Made by a program: the position numbers and the translations under genes | In this document: positions 12,374 through 24,165 of the stretch, piece by piece | Layout: every line of letters begins with the position of its first letter | How positions within the stretch are numbered: position 1 is the stretch's first letter | The notes under the pieces: model-generated | What the model saw: only the letters and a program-made list of their open reading frames with translations | What the model was told of the DNA's origin: nothing | The model's database searches: none | NCBI GenBank assembly: GCA_000310025.1 | Contig: FN649727.1 | Location: 7,839,511 to 7,871,272 of the forward strand | DNA: 31,762 bases | Source of the DNA: Ectocarpus siliculosus | Lineage: Eukaryota; Sar; Phaeophyceae; Ectocarpales; Ectocarpaceae | Direction: 5' to 3'

Positions 12374-14671
12374 CTAACCCCCATCCTCCGCAATTTCAAG
12401 AGCGGCGACACGTCTCCGCTGGCTTGTCGTCATCGGCCTCCCGAAGGGGTCGCCTGAACATCCCGAACCCGCTCCGCCTGTGGGTGGATCTTTGCCGTTG
12501 TCCCGTATTCCTGGCCAACGATTTCTGCGCCCCTCTAACTGTTCCTTCGCCACCAGCCGTGAGTACGCCGTTGACTGCCCTGTGAGGCCACCGACGCGCA
12601 CCCCTGCCGCCTCGTCCCTCGCCTGGGCAAGGTAAACATCAATCTCCTTCCCTAACTTGCTCTTGGTTTTCTGTTGCCGTCGTTTTTTGTCCCCTCCCTT
12701 GTCCCCTTCTTCCTCCCCCCGTCTCCGCCCGCCCTCGTCGCTTTCCCTCGTTCCCGAAGGGCTAGGACCGCAGTTGCTGCCCGAACAAGACTTGGCGCTG
12801 TTAGTGTTGTTGGTGCTGTTCTCAAGTGTGGAAGCGATGGTCACCGCGTCCGACGCAGAGAAGTTGAGAATTTTTGCGCGAGCCCTTTGCTCCGCGCTCA
12901 GCACGGGCCCCGTGATGATCTCGTCCACCAGCAAGTGTCCCCCCCTCGCGTGTACGGCCGTGCTCTCTTCGTGCTCCTCCATCCTTACCTGAGCCAGCAC
13001 CTCCTTCGCTGTCAGATCCGTGGTCAGGTTCGCGTCCGGATCAGTCAGAAACTTCATCCATTCCTGAACGAACTCCGAGTTCCGGTACTTGAGTCTTGCC
13101 ACCGGCCAGGTCGCCAGGAGCGTCTTAGCGTCCTCGTTGCCCGCCCTGATTGCGGCGGTCTCCGGGGTGAAGTGCCGGTGGTCGATGATGTCGTGGGTTG
13201 CTTGGCTCAGCAGGAGAATCCAGAGGGCCATGAAGGGGCCCCGTCGAGCGGCGGTATGCAGTGCGACCTCCCCGTTGTTGCGCTGTGCATCAACGTCCGC
13301 CCCGCCCCGTGTTAGCAGCCTCAGAAGCGACACGGTGCTCTGGATGTCTCTTTCCTGCGCAATGAAACCCATACGTGAGCGCGGGCTTTGATGTCGATGG
13401 TGTAGGATTCATGTGCGCTGAGCATGCAGCACATATTCAATCAAGCCCATACCAACAGGGGAGCACTCCCTGCCGTCGCTTCGTTTGTGAAGCCCTCATG
13501 AGCTCTGTATTTCCCGTCCCGGAGAGTCATCTTTCGAGCTTACCATTCTAGCGAAATCCTCTTTCATCTTTTTCGTGGTCATGAGATACGGGTTCTTCCG
13601 CCACAAGCCGTACTTGCACGAGTCGCCCTTCCAGAACCGCCAGCAGCAGTGGATGGGGGCGTCGCCCATCGTGTTGACAGCATCAAGGTCAGCTCCGGCC
13701 TCGAGCAAAACGCTGCAAATCTCCACGAAACCCAGCGAGACCGCCCTGTGCAGCGGGGTGTTGCCGTACTTTTCCTCGGCTGTAGCGACGAGTCGATAGC
13801 TCGAACCGCTCGATGATCGATCTCGCAATCGAGACCGGACCTGGTAGACGTTGTTGGTCTCCACGTATTTAAGAAAGGCATGGAAATCAGCATCCGGCGC
13901 GTACTTCGCTGTAGATATCTGCTTCTTCGTCGTGCCAGCTGCACTTTGGTACATACGTTGCACTGCAGGGACGGCGGGGAGGACATGACAATATTTCAGG
14001 AATCAACCATGTACACATAATGATAATTTTGTCCTTGATGGTCGGTTCTATCTATGTGCTACCGTAGCAGCACATTGTTTCCAAAATCCTTTTGAAGAGT
14101 CTACCCGGTATACCTTTTGTACACGTAGAGAGCCCGAGAGGGCTGGAAGCCCGATGATTACTGTAGCAATCGGCGATGATGCACAAACCAATCGCACACA
14201 AGGTTGTTTTCTGTATTTGGTGAATCTCCTAAGGAAGGGTTCGTCCAAGAGCCGACTATTGTAATCTACTTGTGTTCACACGAGTACAGTAGCTACAGTA
14301 GACATCCCGGACATGATAGAGGTACTGCCCGGCAATTTAAGGCCTCGCAGCACGGTTAGTCAGTTCACTTCACCTGCATCCATTCTGTAGCCCACAGTGG
14401 CTTGAACCTCGACTCGAGCAGTGATCGCCGCCTTTCGTGTTCTGCCTCTCACCCTGAGACGTCGCCGGGCTTCGATGTTGTCGAGGGTCTTCTGCAGCGA
14501 GCTGGCCCGCTTTTCGAGGAAAGTGTTGCGCTCCTGCTCGACCCTTGTCGCTGTACCCGGGATCGTATTCGGTGTTGTCATTCTGCTTAGGTGGAATTTT
14601 CCTATGAAGTCAGTGACGCCCCACTGGGCATCCCTCCTGTGCTCCGCCATCGCAGCGCCAGTGTCGTTCAT
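12374..14671 (-). CDS. Ankyrin-repeat protein with basic helical N-terminus, three exons
   Basis: Exons 14671-14374, 13962-13544 and 13354-12374 join with agreeing phases (donors CAG|GTGAAG and ATG|GTAAGC; acceptors CCCTGCAG and TTGCGCAG) to give 565 residues. Residues about 42-85 form a charged, Arg-rich helix (VEQERNTFLEKRASSLQK), possibly coiled coil. Ankyrin repeats occupy about 165-325: YGNTPLHRAVSLGFVEICSV with LLEAGADLDAVN, then LLRLLTRGGADVDAQ, NNGEVALHTAARRG and a weaker last unit. The second repeat carries an insert with several Trp and Cys. The C-terminal 240 residues are low-complexity, with a strongly basic run (KKRRQQKTKSKLGK) that could be a nuclear signal. Ankyrin repeats bind proteins; no catalytic domain is seen. 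The frame stays open upstream of the ATG to a stop near 14740, so a further 5' exon cannot be excluded. Confidence 0.8.
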
Positions 14672-15099
14672 CACTGTACTGCCCGTATCAAAAGGCGCCG
14701 TGGGCGTTGACAAAAAATCGCCCGTTCTTTCTCTTTACCTCAGCCGTTCTTGCGGTGGTTGGCTCTGACTAATACAAATCTCGGCTCGCTAACTTTGCAC
14801 GCCCGCCGCACGACAACCGCGTCTCCATCGGGCGCAAAACACGCCACCTCCAACATGTTATGACATGTGCTACGCGCCGCGAACATCGAACCTTCCTGAA
14901 ATTTGCGCCGCACCCATCCCGAAAAGGAACAAATTTCCGCTTGCTGAGGTTCCAAACTTGGAAACTTGGAGTGGAAGGGGTGACGGGTGACGGCAGATGC
15001 GAGATGTTTTGGAAACCTCGATTAAGGCAGGAGCAGGGAGCAGGGACAAGGTAGGGAGACACAGACGCAGACAAGGGGAGCAGAAGGCGCACACAAGCA
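14672..15099. promoter_or_regulatory. Short shared upstream region between divergent genes
   Basis: The ankyrin gene (minus, ATG 14671) and the small transmembrane reading frame (plus, ATG 15100) are divergent with 428 bases between start codons. This arrangement suggests a bidirectional promoter. I see no clear TATA box. A minus-strand open frame at 14740-14955 is present but unsupported. Confidence 0.35.
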
Positions 15100-15267
15100 A
15101 TGGCGAAGCTATCGCCCGGCGGGAAACATGTCGCCATGGGGCTACTTTTCGGCACCGCCTTCGGCATGGCACTGTCAGCCGTATTGCGAAGCAAATACAC
15201 CGCGTCCAAGGGAGTGAAGAAGGCGAGCAATACTGCTGCTGTAGCTGGAAGTAGGCTAGACCCGTAA
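15100..15267 (+). CDS. Small single-span membrane protein, or first exon (membrane anchor) of the downstream esterase
   Basis: ATG in good context (AGCAATGG) opens 55 codons to TAA at 15265-15267. The product is MAKLSPGGKH, then a hydrophobic Gly/Ala segment (VAMGLLFGTAFGMALSAVL, residues 11-29), then a basic stem (RSKYTASKGVKKAS). That is a signal-anchor pattern, with a small-residue face like a glycine zipper. It may stand alone. The esterase exons that begin at 15649 lack a start Met and need a phase-0 donor upstream. This frame has two phase-0 GT sites, at 15214 (GGA|GTGAAG) and 15241 (GCT|GTAGCT), either of which would fuse the anchor to the esterase. I cannot decide from sequence alone. 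Confidence 0.55.
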   Translation: MAKLSPGGKHVAMGLLFGTAFGMALSAVLRSKYTASKGVKKASNTAAVAGSRLDP

Positions 15268-15648
15268 CTAGTCTATGCCTCTGTCGCTGTTTGTTGGAAG
15301 GGAAAGTAGTGTTCAATATTGCTGTGGCACCCATCGTTCATGCATGTAGAATTTCGCTGTACATTTCTTTTTCTTTCGTGGACAGGAGTAAATCGCGCAC
15401 GTCTTGATGACACAATCTTCCTTTTCCACAACTCCGTGGCCCGACGTCAACATTCTGCAGCTACAACATAGAGTACTGGGTTCATTCGGGGTGTGGCTGA
15501 CAAAAACAACCATCGACTGCGATAGTCTCTGACTGGCGTTGTCTGTACACGTTCGGCGAAAGGTTTTGTATCTGCCGTGTTTTACAGCAAGACTGTAGTC
15601 TCACTTTGTGTGCCCAATCTCTATCCCGCCCACCCCCCAACCTTGCAG

Positions 15649-18528
15649 CAGCAACGCGAGGCTGTTCGGCCAAAGGTGATTTGCTTCGGGGACAGCCTGA
15701 CACAATTCGGGTGAGGCCTTATATGATGGAGAGCTGAGTTTAGAGATTTGCTTTGATACCTGTTTCAAGTGCCCCAAGGCGCGAGGCCATCGTATCTATG
15801 TACGAATTGCTGTCGCTGGCTGCCTGTAACCCTTGCTTGCAGGATGGAAGCCGTTGGTAAGTTTGGTTCGACAGAAAAAGCTGCGATTCGTCTTTCGAAG
15901 TCGTGTGGTTTCAACAACTATCGGTGGGTTCTGCGCATGCTTAAGGCCTTCATGTCGGCATGTTCCCCACTTGTGAGTATTAAAGAGCTGCTGTGAAGAG
16001 TAATAGAAGCAAGGTGAACGGGTGGGGGGGAACACACGTGCGCACATTTTCCTTCTTACTTAGTCGTGCATTGTCGAACAACAAACACGCAACCTCGCAA
16101 CGAAAGGTTTGATGCCGAGAGGTTGGGTTGGTTGTCGCTGCTGGCGCACTGGTGGGAGCGCCGGTTCGACGTGGTCAACCGCGGCTTCAGCGGCTACAAC
16201 ACTCGGTGGCTCATGCCGCTCATGGACCGGCTCTTCGTGCCCGGCGGCAACACCCCGGTCAAGCTCGTCACCATCTTCCTCGGCGCCAACGACTGCGTCC
16301 TCCCCGGCAACGCTCAGTATGGTGCGTGTGTATGTGTGTCGTGCAGGCGCGTTCGCGTGTTGGAGCGAGCGGCCTTCATTGCCACCACAGGATGAACAAG
16401 CGTGGCGACCACTCACTACGGCATGCCCACACCGACGCTCACTTTCACCAGGGACACTTTCAGCGCCGGACGCGCTCCCTCTCCGGCCAAGAACGTTTTG
16501 ATTCAGGGTTCGCCTTGTACTTGGCGATCTCCTATCGTCACCTGTGGTCTTGTACGTTGGGGTCGTGTTTGAAGTCAGTACCACGAAGAACAAACCTGCG
16601 AGGAGCGGGCGTGTCACCAGAAAGTGAATCCCGTTCAAGAGCAAAGCTGTTGACGAAGAAGGTGGTTCTCTGATCCCTGCATGATCCCCACATGTCTCCT
16701 GCGTGGCCCCTTTTTGTTCCCTTTCCGCGCACCCCGTGCAACAGTACCCCTTCAGGAATACAAGGAAAACCTTAAGCTCATGGCGGCACACGTCCGCACG
16801 GTACACAAAGAAGCAAGGCTGATGCTCATCACGCCCCCTCCCATCCACGAGGTGCAATCATCGTTGTCCCTGTGTCGTTGTTGTCGTTGGTAGTGGTGGT
16901 GGTGGAGGTGGCGGCGGTTGTTGTTCTGTTGGCGTTGTTGTTGCTGTGCTGTTGTCGCTGTCGTTTGGTGTTTGTTTGTTTTGGTCGCTGGGGATTGTTA
17001 CTGATGTTTCTGTTGCTGTTGATATCTTCACAGTGCAAGTGTTCTGGCCTCTACAGCAGTTCAGCGGTACCTCTCCGCACGACGCCGAACCGATCAGAAA
17101 GACAGACCCGAGTCCGGTGGTCATTAGCCCAACACGGCTAAGAAGTATAAGCGCTAAAGGCTCCAACCACGCGCGGGAAATGGCCGCAACAGGTCTAATC
17201 GCCCTCCATCCCTGTAGGGTCTACATGTAGCGTGCGTTTTGAATGTCCCCTTCACGAACAACGTCGCCGCAGGAAATCTCGCAAGACGCTCGCCCACGGC
17301 GGTAGGGGAAATCCCACACGCGAGCCACAACTACTTCCCTACGCCCCCTGTTTTGTGTCTTGCTGTCTCGAAGTTGTTGTTGCCGCTGCTATCGGATATG
17401 TGCTGCTGTTGGTTGTGAGCATTCTATTCAGCAGCTGTGCTGAGCTGTCCACGGCCGAGTGATTTTCTTCGTGCGGGGGTTGCGTGCTCCCAACTACACC
17501 ATATCGGTTCTGCTTCACCTTGTAACCATGTTTGCATGTTTTGCCCTCTTCGAGTGGTTGGGGTGGCGCACCTCGCCTCCTGGCCCATGTTTATTCGACG
17601 ACCAGGCGATAACGTGCCTTCTGTTTCGGAAACGTGCCTGTTTGCGTGTTTGGGTCGTCCTGCCGCTGCTTGGTTGTCGCAGAGGAAGTGGATGGAGCAC
17701 AGGCAGTTTCAGGCGAGAGACATGGACCGCAAGCAGGAGGCCACCATGTCCTACGCTGTGGCGTGCGCAGAGGTGTGTATGCTTGTCTCTCTTTTAGTAC
17801 GAATCGACCGCACTATTCGGCTTCAGCCCTGTGTATGTATTTGCTTGTCCTAAGCATGGTGAGCCTTAAGACGTTCACGTCCTCGTTTGTGTGAGTGTGT
17901 GTCTGGTGTGCGTTGTTTTATTCTGACGCACCTCAGACGCTGGGAGATGCAAACGGGCTCTGTATTCCCCTTGTGTTGTGACTGGAACGAGCGAGACCAA
18001 CCGTAGAGCGACAACCCATGAGCCACCATGACTTCAACACCTAACTCGCCAACAAACACAACAGAACACCACCACAGATTCCCCTTCCCCACAAAAATGC
18101 TCCGAATAGTGCAAATCGTGAGTACCCCCCCACACACGCAAAGAATAGAAGGGAAACAAAGAGGTACCACGGAAGAGTCAAAAGAGTTGTGGGCTCTCAT
18201 GAGCGTACACACACACGCACACCGCCGCCGCCGACCCCACCAAAAAATTCAGGTGGGCAAGGAGATCGGCGCCAAGGTGGTGGACGCGTACAGACTCATG
18301 GGCTCGGGGGCCGAGGACGCCGCGGACGAGTACCTCCACGACGGTGTCCACTTCACCGCCGAGGGTAACCGCAGGCTCTTCGAGGGGGTCAAGGCGGAGA
18401 TCCGCGCGTCGTTCCCGGAACTGGTTCCGGACACGGAGGAGGAGGGGGGGGTGGTCTCTATGCAGGCCCCCCACTTCTCGGAAGTCGACCCGACTAACCC
18501 GAGAGACAGCGTGCTCAGGGGTCTGTGA
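15649..18528 (+). CDS. GDSL/SGNH esterase of the isoamyl-acetate hydrolase (IAH1) type, five exons, start exon not fixed
   Basis: Hydrolyses short-chain esters by family. Exons 15649-15710, 16107-16321, 16745-16851, 17683-17772 and 18253-18528 join with agreeing phases (2, 1, 0, 0) into 249 residues, close to the usual 240-250 for IAH1 proteins. Catalytic blocks are intact: PKVICFGDSLTQFGFD (Ser codon 15694-15696), VVNRGFSGYNTRW (oxyanion Gly), TIFLGANDCVLPG (oxyanion Asn), LMLITPPPIHE, and DGVHFTAEGN, with Asp at 18340 and His at 18349. QYVPLQEYKENL forms across the exon 2/3 junction, which supports the splicing. The tail after residue 210 is acidic and family-atypical. No Met starts the first exon at phase 0, so a 5' exon is required; the reading frame at 15100 is the best candidate. 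Confidence 0.9.
16858..17030 (+). repeat. Intronic GTT/GGT/GCT low-complexity tract
   Basis: The start of the third esterase intron (16852-17682) is a run of GTT, GGT, GGC and GCT triplets, ending near 17030. It gives open frames on both strands that are composition artefacts. Confidence 0.7.
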
Positions 18529-19387
18529 TGAATAGGGTGTGATTTTGTTCTTGGTGAGGAGGCGGTGGATGTGTAATGTGAGGGGGGAGGGGCGGGGGGC
18601 ATGGCCGTGCCGTTCCGTTGGGACAGAATGGGAACCTCTTGTCCCCCTGTCGTGGCCCACTCCGGCCCGTCGTTCGCAGTAATATATGAAGCGCGGAGAA
18701 TCAACCTCCTTCTCTTTCCTGCACCATTCCAGAGCGCGTTTAACGAGGCTCGGAAAATTGTAAGTCGTACAAACCTCGTGGTTGCCCCGCCCCGTGACAA
18801 TGTCTGTGACTACGCAGGAGTCTTGCTCGTGTTTTTTTGTCGTTATTGATGGCGGGCTGGGGTATGGACCGTGCGGGTTCCCTACGTCGAATTGTGAGAC
18901 GGATTGTGACAATTTTTTTCTCGTATCTCAGCGCGAAGCAATATTGTGGTTGATGTTGCACGGGTTATGTTGGGGGGTTGGGCGCAGCCAGCGTTACCGT
19001 CCAACTGGAGATAATGCGGTGGGTAGAGCTCCCTCCCCCCTAATCGCTCTCCTCCCTGCCCTTGCTCGTACCTACAGTCGATGGCACAGACCACCGTGGT
19101 GCACTTTTCTCTGTAGGCAAACGCAGCCGTAGAAAGTACGGTGTTTGAATTTAGGGTGTGGTCCACATAATACCAACGAGAGCCGCCCTCTCTCAGAAAC
19201 CTTTGTCCAGAGAAAAACCTCGCCCTGCGTGGTTGCGATCCGGACCGTGCCTGAATGGAAGCATCGCAGACAGCCTCCTCTGAATAGAGCGAAACGAGTC
19301 CGAGGGAAAGCAGCGTTCGGCGAGAACGGTGGCATCAAATCTCGCGGCTATCGCCTTGCTTAGCTGCTGCTTTCTTTGTCGAGCCTG
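18529..19387. other. Intergenic between convergent genes
   Basis: 3' flanks of the esterase (plus) and the large membrane protein (minus). No domain, splice pair or repeat of note. A G-rich run lies at about 18578-18600. Confidence 0.4.
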
Positions 19388-22300
19388 CTACTCTGCCACG
19401 TAGGCCGTGTTGCTCCCCCTCCCGAACCACAGCACGAGCATCCAAGGGACGTTCAGCAGAATCCCGAACAGTATCCGCCACCGGGCGCCGTTCTCGTAGT
19501 CTCTTAGCCCTTCCTCAATTGCGCCGGATATGACTTGCTTGAACGTCATGGGCTGCTCTCTTGGCGCATCGGGTGGAGAAACCGTAGCGGCGTCAGCGTC
19601 AGCGGCGGCTCGTTCCCCACGCTCCCCCTTTCCTTTGCTCCTCCCTAACCCTTCTCTCTTTTGTTGCGGGGCACCCGCAGTGTCTTCGGACGCAGAACCC
19701 CCGACACCGCTGCCTCCTCCCTTTGAACTGCCGCCGCCCCTGCTGCCACGAGATAGTGAAGGGCCGTTTCTTTTTGCCCGTGCGGCTATTCTCGACTTCG
19801 CTCGAGCCAAGGGGCTCTTGCCGCTGCTCGGGAGGGTTGCCTTGCCGGCAGCAGCGGCGGCAGCGGCGGCGGCGGCGGTGGCCGCGACGTTGTCTCGACT
19901 CCTGGCCGCTTTTTTCTCGGGATTCTTGACGATAAGCTCGCCGGCTCTGGTGCAGGTGCCCTTGTACGTGAAGACCCCGGGGTGCAGCCGACTGGTTCCG
20001 GTACGGGGTGGGCGTGACGGGGGGTTGGGGCCGTTATTGACGGCAAACAAACACAGGACCAAGCAGGACAAGGACGAATATTTGCATAAGGGAAAAAGGG
20101 GTACGTGCGCGAAGGCAGGTGGGATCTTCCGTCCAGTTTGTTTGAAATCAAGTAAACTTGGGGCGGTCACATGAAATTGGGGGATGGAAAACGGTTCGTT
20201 CTATCTCGAGGTTTCGGATAGTGACGACGCGTCCTGGAGGACGGTACTGCGTGCGAACGCGCTATAGGCATAGATCGAAAATACGGAGCAGGTGACAACC
20301 AACAAGATGGGATTGGTACAGTGACTCCAATTACTTGATTCCCACGCGACAAATTTACCGTCACCGACTGGAGAAGGGATGTAGTTAGGCAAAAGGGTGC
20401 CTTCTGTGGTGCCCCCACGCATGCTCCACTGCTCGTCGGTGTCAGTACACTTGACAACGTTCGCTATTTAGCACAAGGACATGCGGTGCTCACCTCCAGT
20501 TAAGCTTGACGACTCCTCCCACGAGGACAATTCGGGAAACGTTCAGGAACAAGAACATGAGCAGGGTGGCGGCTACCCGGACGGTGCCAGCGTGGAAGAA
20601 CCACTCCACCATGCACCCGGCGTGAATCGTCACGGCCTGGAGGAGCTCCTCGTTGGGCCCCACACACGTCATCCGGCAGGTCGGGATGGTGTCACAGTCT
20701 AGAGCAATGCCATCCTTTTTTCGATCCGTTGTGATGATGATGGCGAGGGTGGTGGGCGATGTCGTTGTTATTTCGGGCGCACGAGGGGGGGGGTTGCACC
20801 GGCGGGAAAGAGGAGAGGGAGTCGACGTATGCAATGTTACGAGGAGCGCAAGACGGACAAAATCTGCTTAAAGCAGAAAAGGGTGCTCTGGCGTGTCATC
20901 CCAGAGACGGCACACAACAAGCCAAACAGCAAGAACACATCATTTATCACTACAGACAGACCTCGACTTTCCAGTTTGCCGTTTCCAAAGTTTCAGCCGA
21001 ACACGCTGGGTCGGACAGCAGGACTTCCAGAGGAACAAACGCCTGGCCGACGCCGGAGGCATAGTTTAGCGGGCACTGGAGGAGGTTCGAGTTTGCCGTC
21101 GCTGACGAGCATGTGTCGTTGCTGTACCTGGGCAAGGGTCAAACCACCGCAAGTAGGGGGATTCAGCACATGTGAAGAGTGGTCTCTCCGATGTGCGCGA
21201 GGGGGAGATTTTTCTCGAAGCCGTCCGTGGTTGTGTGTGTGTGTGCTTGTCGACTTTCACCGGTTTGTGGAAAGGGGGTTGCTGCTACTAGAACTCTCTT
21301 CGCTCGGCGTCGTCAGGGATCCGGTTGGTCGGCCCCGCAGAAGAATCATCACAAAACACGTTTTCAGCTCAATCCTTGCGTTGGGTATATATATTTTTCG
21401 CAAGTTTCGGTTTTTCTGTCAACCATATCACGGGTGGCCAGAGGCAGGTTGTGCGTAGGTTGGGTGGGGCACCAACTACAACCTCGGGGGGGGGGGTTGT
21501 AGGGAGGTTGCAGCCCAAAAGCGTGCAAGGTATCCCGCATCTTGGATAGTGGCGTTATTGCAATCAACACGGCGGGCTGCAAGCCTGACGAAAAAATGGG
21601 TTCGAGGTCGAACTCGGCTTCCCAACCTCCCCCCCCCCAGGTTGCAGTTCGTGCCCAACCTGCCCCTCTGGCCACCAGTGATACAACGGAAACGCTCTCA
21701 TCCGATGTACCACCGCAACAATCGTTGTATAGTCAGCAGGTGCTTCGTGCGCACCCCTCTCTTTCCTCTCGAAGCATGCGATAACATCGTAGTTGTGCGT
21801 CGGATGGCGTACTCTTTGTTCTCCCTCCAGACAGAACCACTGGGCGTCGCTCACAACAAGCAATTATAATCCTTCCAGAAATAGTAGAGTTGCGTTCGTA
21901 GCGTTGCGTTCGTAGCGTTTCGTTCGGGAACAAACCAAATATTCTGCAGTTCTAGACAACCAAAGCAACAAGCGGGGTTAAACCTTCATCTCGTGGTCAT
22001 GCAACGACAAGTCTTCTATTTCCTTATTCTTCTCGAAGCCATTATCCGCCAGCCACCACAAGCCCTTACCCGTCGTAGCCGCAACAAGCCCCCGCGTACA
22101 GCGCGTCCATTCCCGCGGTGTCGATGCAGGAGGCGAGGGTAGCGGCCGCCGTCACGTCCTCGTAGTGCGCCCCGTACATGCTCCTCAGCTGGGCGTCTGT
22201 CTCGGCGAGGTACTGTCGCACGTCGGCGGTGAGCTCGACGCACAGCGCCCCTCGGCGGCTGGTGTGGTCCTCCTGCTCGCAAGAAGTTACATTTTGTATG

Positions 22301-24123
22301 CCATCCCCCACGCGGGAGCAAATAGAGGCGGCGCGGAACGATTTGGAACAAACGGCATCGATTATCCACGAAGTGCCTTCTTTTCACAACAAGGTGCTGA
22401 CAACTTTTTTTGTCCTTCCTGCTGCTGTTACAACGGAACGGCGGAGGGGGAAAGGAGCCTTTTGCTCCTTCGAACACGGGCTTGTTGGTGTCTCTGCCTC
22501 CTCCGCCCATACCCGCTGCGTGCCGCACCTCGCGCCAATGAGCTAATACCCCTTTGGTATCTCTACACACACCACACACGTTTTACCAAACCTGATAAGT
22601 CCACTGGTCCCGGTTGCCCTCCTCGGCCGCGTAGTTGTAGGCTACGGAGTACACGTTTTGGCCGAAGAAGCTCCCGTTCTGGGACTTTTCCACGCAGCCC
22701 GCCCTGTAGTCAGCGAACAGCGGGCCGTAGACCGAGGCCAGGTTGTACAGCACGAGCGACAGCACCACGGCGGAGAAGAGGACGGTGGTGGCCGGGTGGA
22801 TCAGCACCCGCACCACGCCCCTGCGGAGGCCGGCGGCCGCCCCGCCGGCGCTCGCGGCGGCCTTGTCCACGCGGACGTCGGCGTCGGGCAGGCCGAGCCC
22901 GCCGCGGCTCCAGAACCGGACGAACAGGCGCAGGCTAGACGCGGTCCGGAAGATGTAGTCGGCGGCGAGGAGCAGGAGCGCGATGTTGCCGAGCGAGACC
23001 ACCCAGCTGTCGAAGCTTACGTCGGTGGCGGTGAAGGCGGCGAATGTGTAGTCGACCGGCGAGGGGAGGACGGTGGAGGCGCCGCCGACCAGGAGGGTGG
23101 AGTTCAGCGACGGGGAGGCCGGGAACGAGAGATTCGGGCCCGCGGGCCCGAGCCCTTCGAGAAGGGCCAGCGATCTCGACGAGTACCCGTCCGCCTCAGC
23201 TTGAAACTCCGAACCGGCCGAGTCCAGGAGGGCGCTCGAGTCGGTCTGCGTCGAGGAATTGCCGTATAGCGGGGGGTTGTAGTCTTCGAGGGCGAGGGGG
23301 CTCACGGAGATGTTGGCGAGGGCTGCATTCGTCAGGGCGCGCCACTCTTCCCTCAGGGCCTCGACGTCGGCGGTAATCTGGCCGCTCCTGGAGGAGACGC
23401 CGTCGGAGTAGTTGCCGTAGGCTCCGCTGACGGTCTCCCAGATCTCGGAGGAGGTTAGGGCGTCGCCGAAGTCGGAGAGGACCCCGCTCGCCGAGGGGAC
23501 CTCGACGGGCGGGATCGTGAAGTCCGACACGGTGAGGACGGACCAAGGCCCGGAGCCTGTGATGTCGACCCTGTGGTCGTCCAGGAGAAGCACCACGCCG
23601 GAGTAGAAGGCTATCCAGTTGTCGTACGACTCCTCGGCGCTGGCCTTGTACGCCTCGTACGTGTCCGCGTACTCCTGGAACGCCGCCCGCGCGACTTCCA
23701 GCTGGTAGTCCAGCTCCTCCCTCGCCGCGTCCGCAAGCTCGCGGGCGCTCTCGACGGGACAGGGCGCCGCCGCCGCCGCCCCGCCGTCGTCGTCTTCGCC
23801 TCGCAGCGACACGCAAGACACAAGAGCATCCCCGAGGGCCGAGATGTCCTCGAGGGACTCGGAGATGGACTCCGGGATCTCGAGGGTGACGTTCTCCAGC
23901 AGGGCCACCGCGTCCACGGCGATCTCGGAGGAGGCGTTGGCGACGAAGGCGGCGTCGTACGCAGAGCGCTCGACCGCGTAGGAGGAGAGCGTGGTGACCG
24001 TCTCGGCGGAGATCAGGGCGAAGCCCGAGGTGGCCGAGGCGAGTTCGTCACGGCCGGGGGAGATGTCCCCGAGGAAGTCGGCCACGAGCGCGCGGTCGGT
24101 GGAGCTGCAGCCGCTACCCCTAC

Positions 24124-24165
<42 letters not shown>

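Noticed and set aside
14740-14955. Minus-strand frame upstream of the ankyrin gene, ending near a GTAAAG donor
   Set aside because: The frame reaches a TGA at the donor and its phase does not join the ankyrin exons; no family recognised.
20167-20457. Extra membrane-protein exon just after the donor at 20493
   Set aside because: It would need an intron of about 50 bases and its phase does not fit; joining 20494 to 19991 keeps frame with a normal intron.
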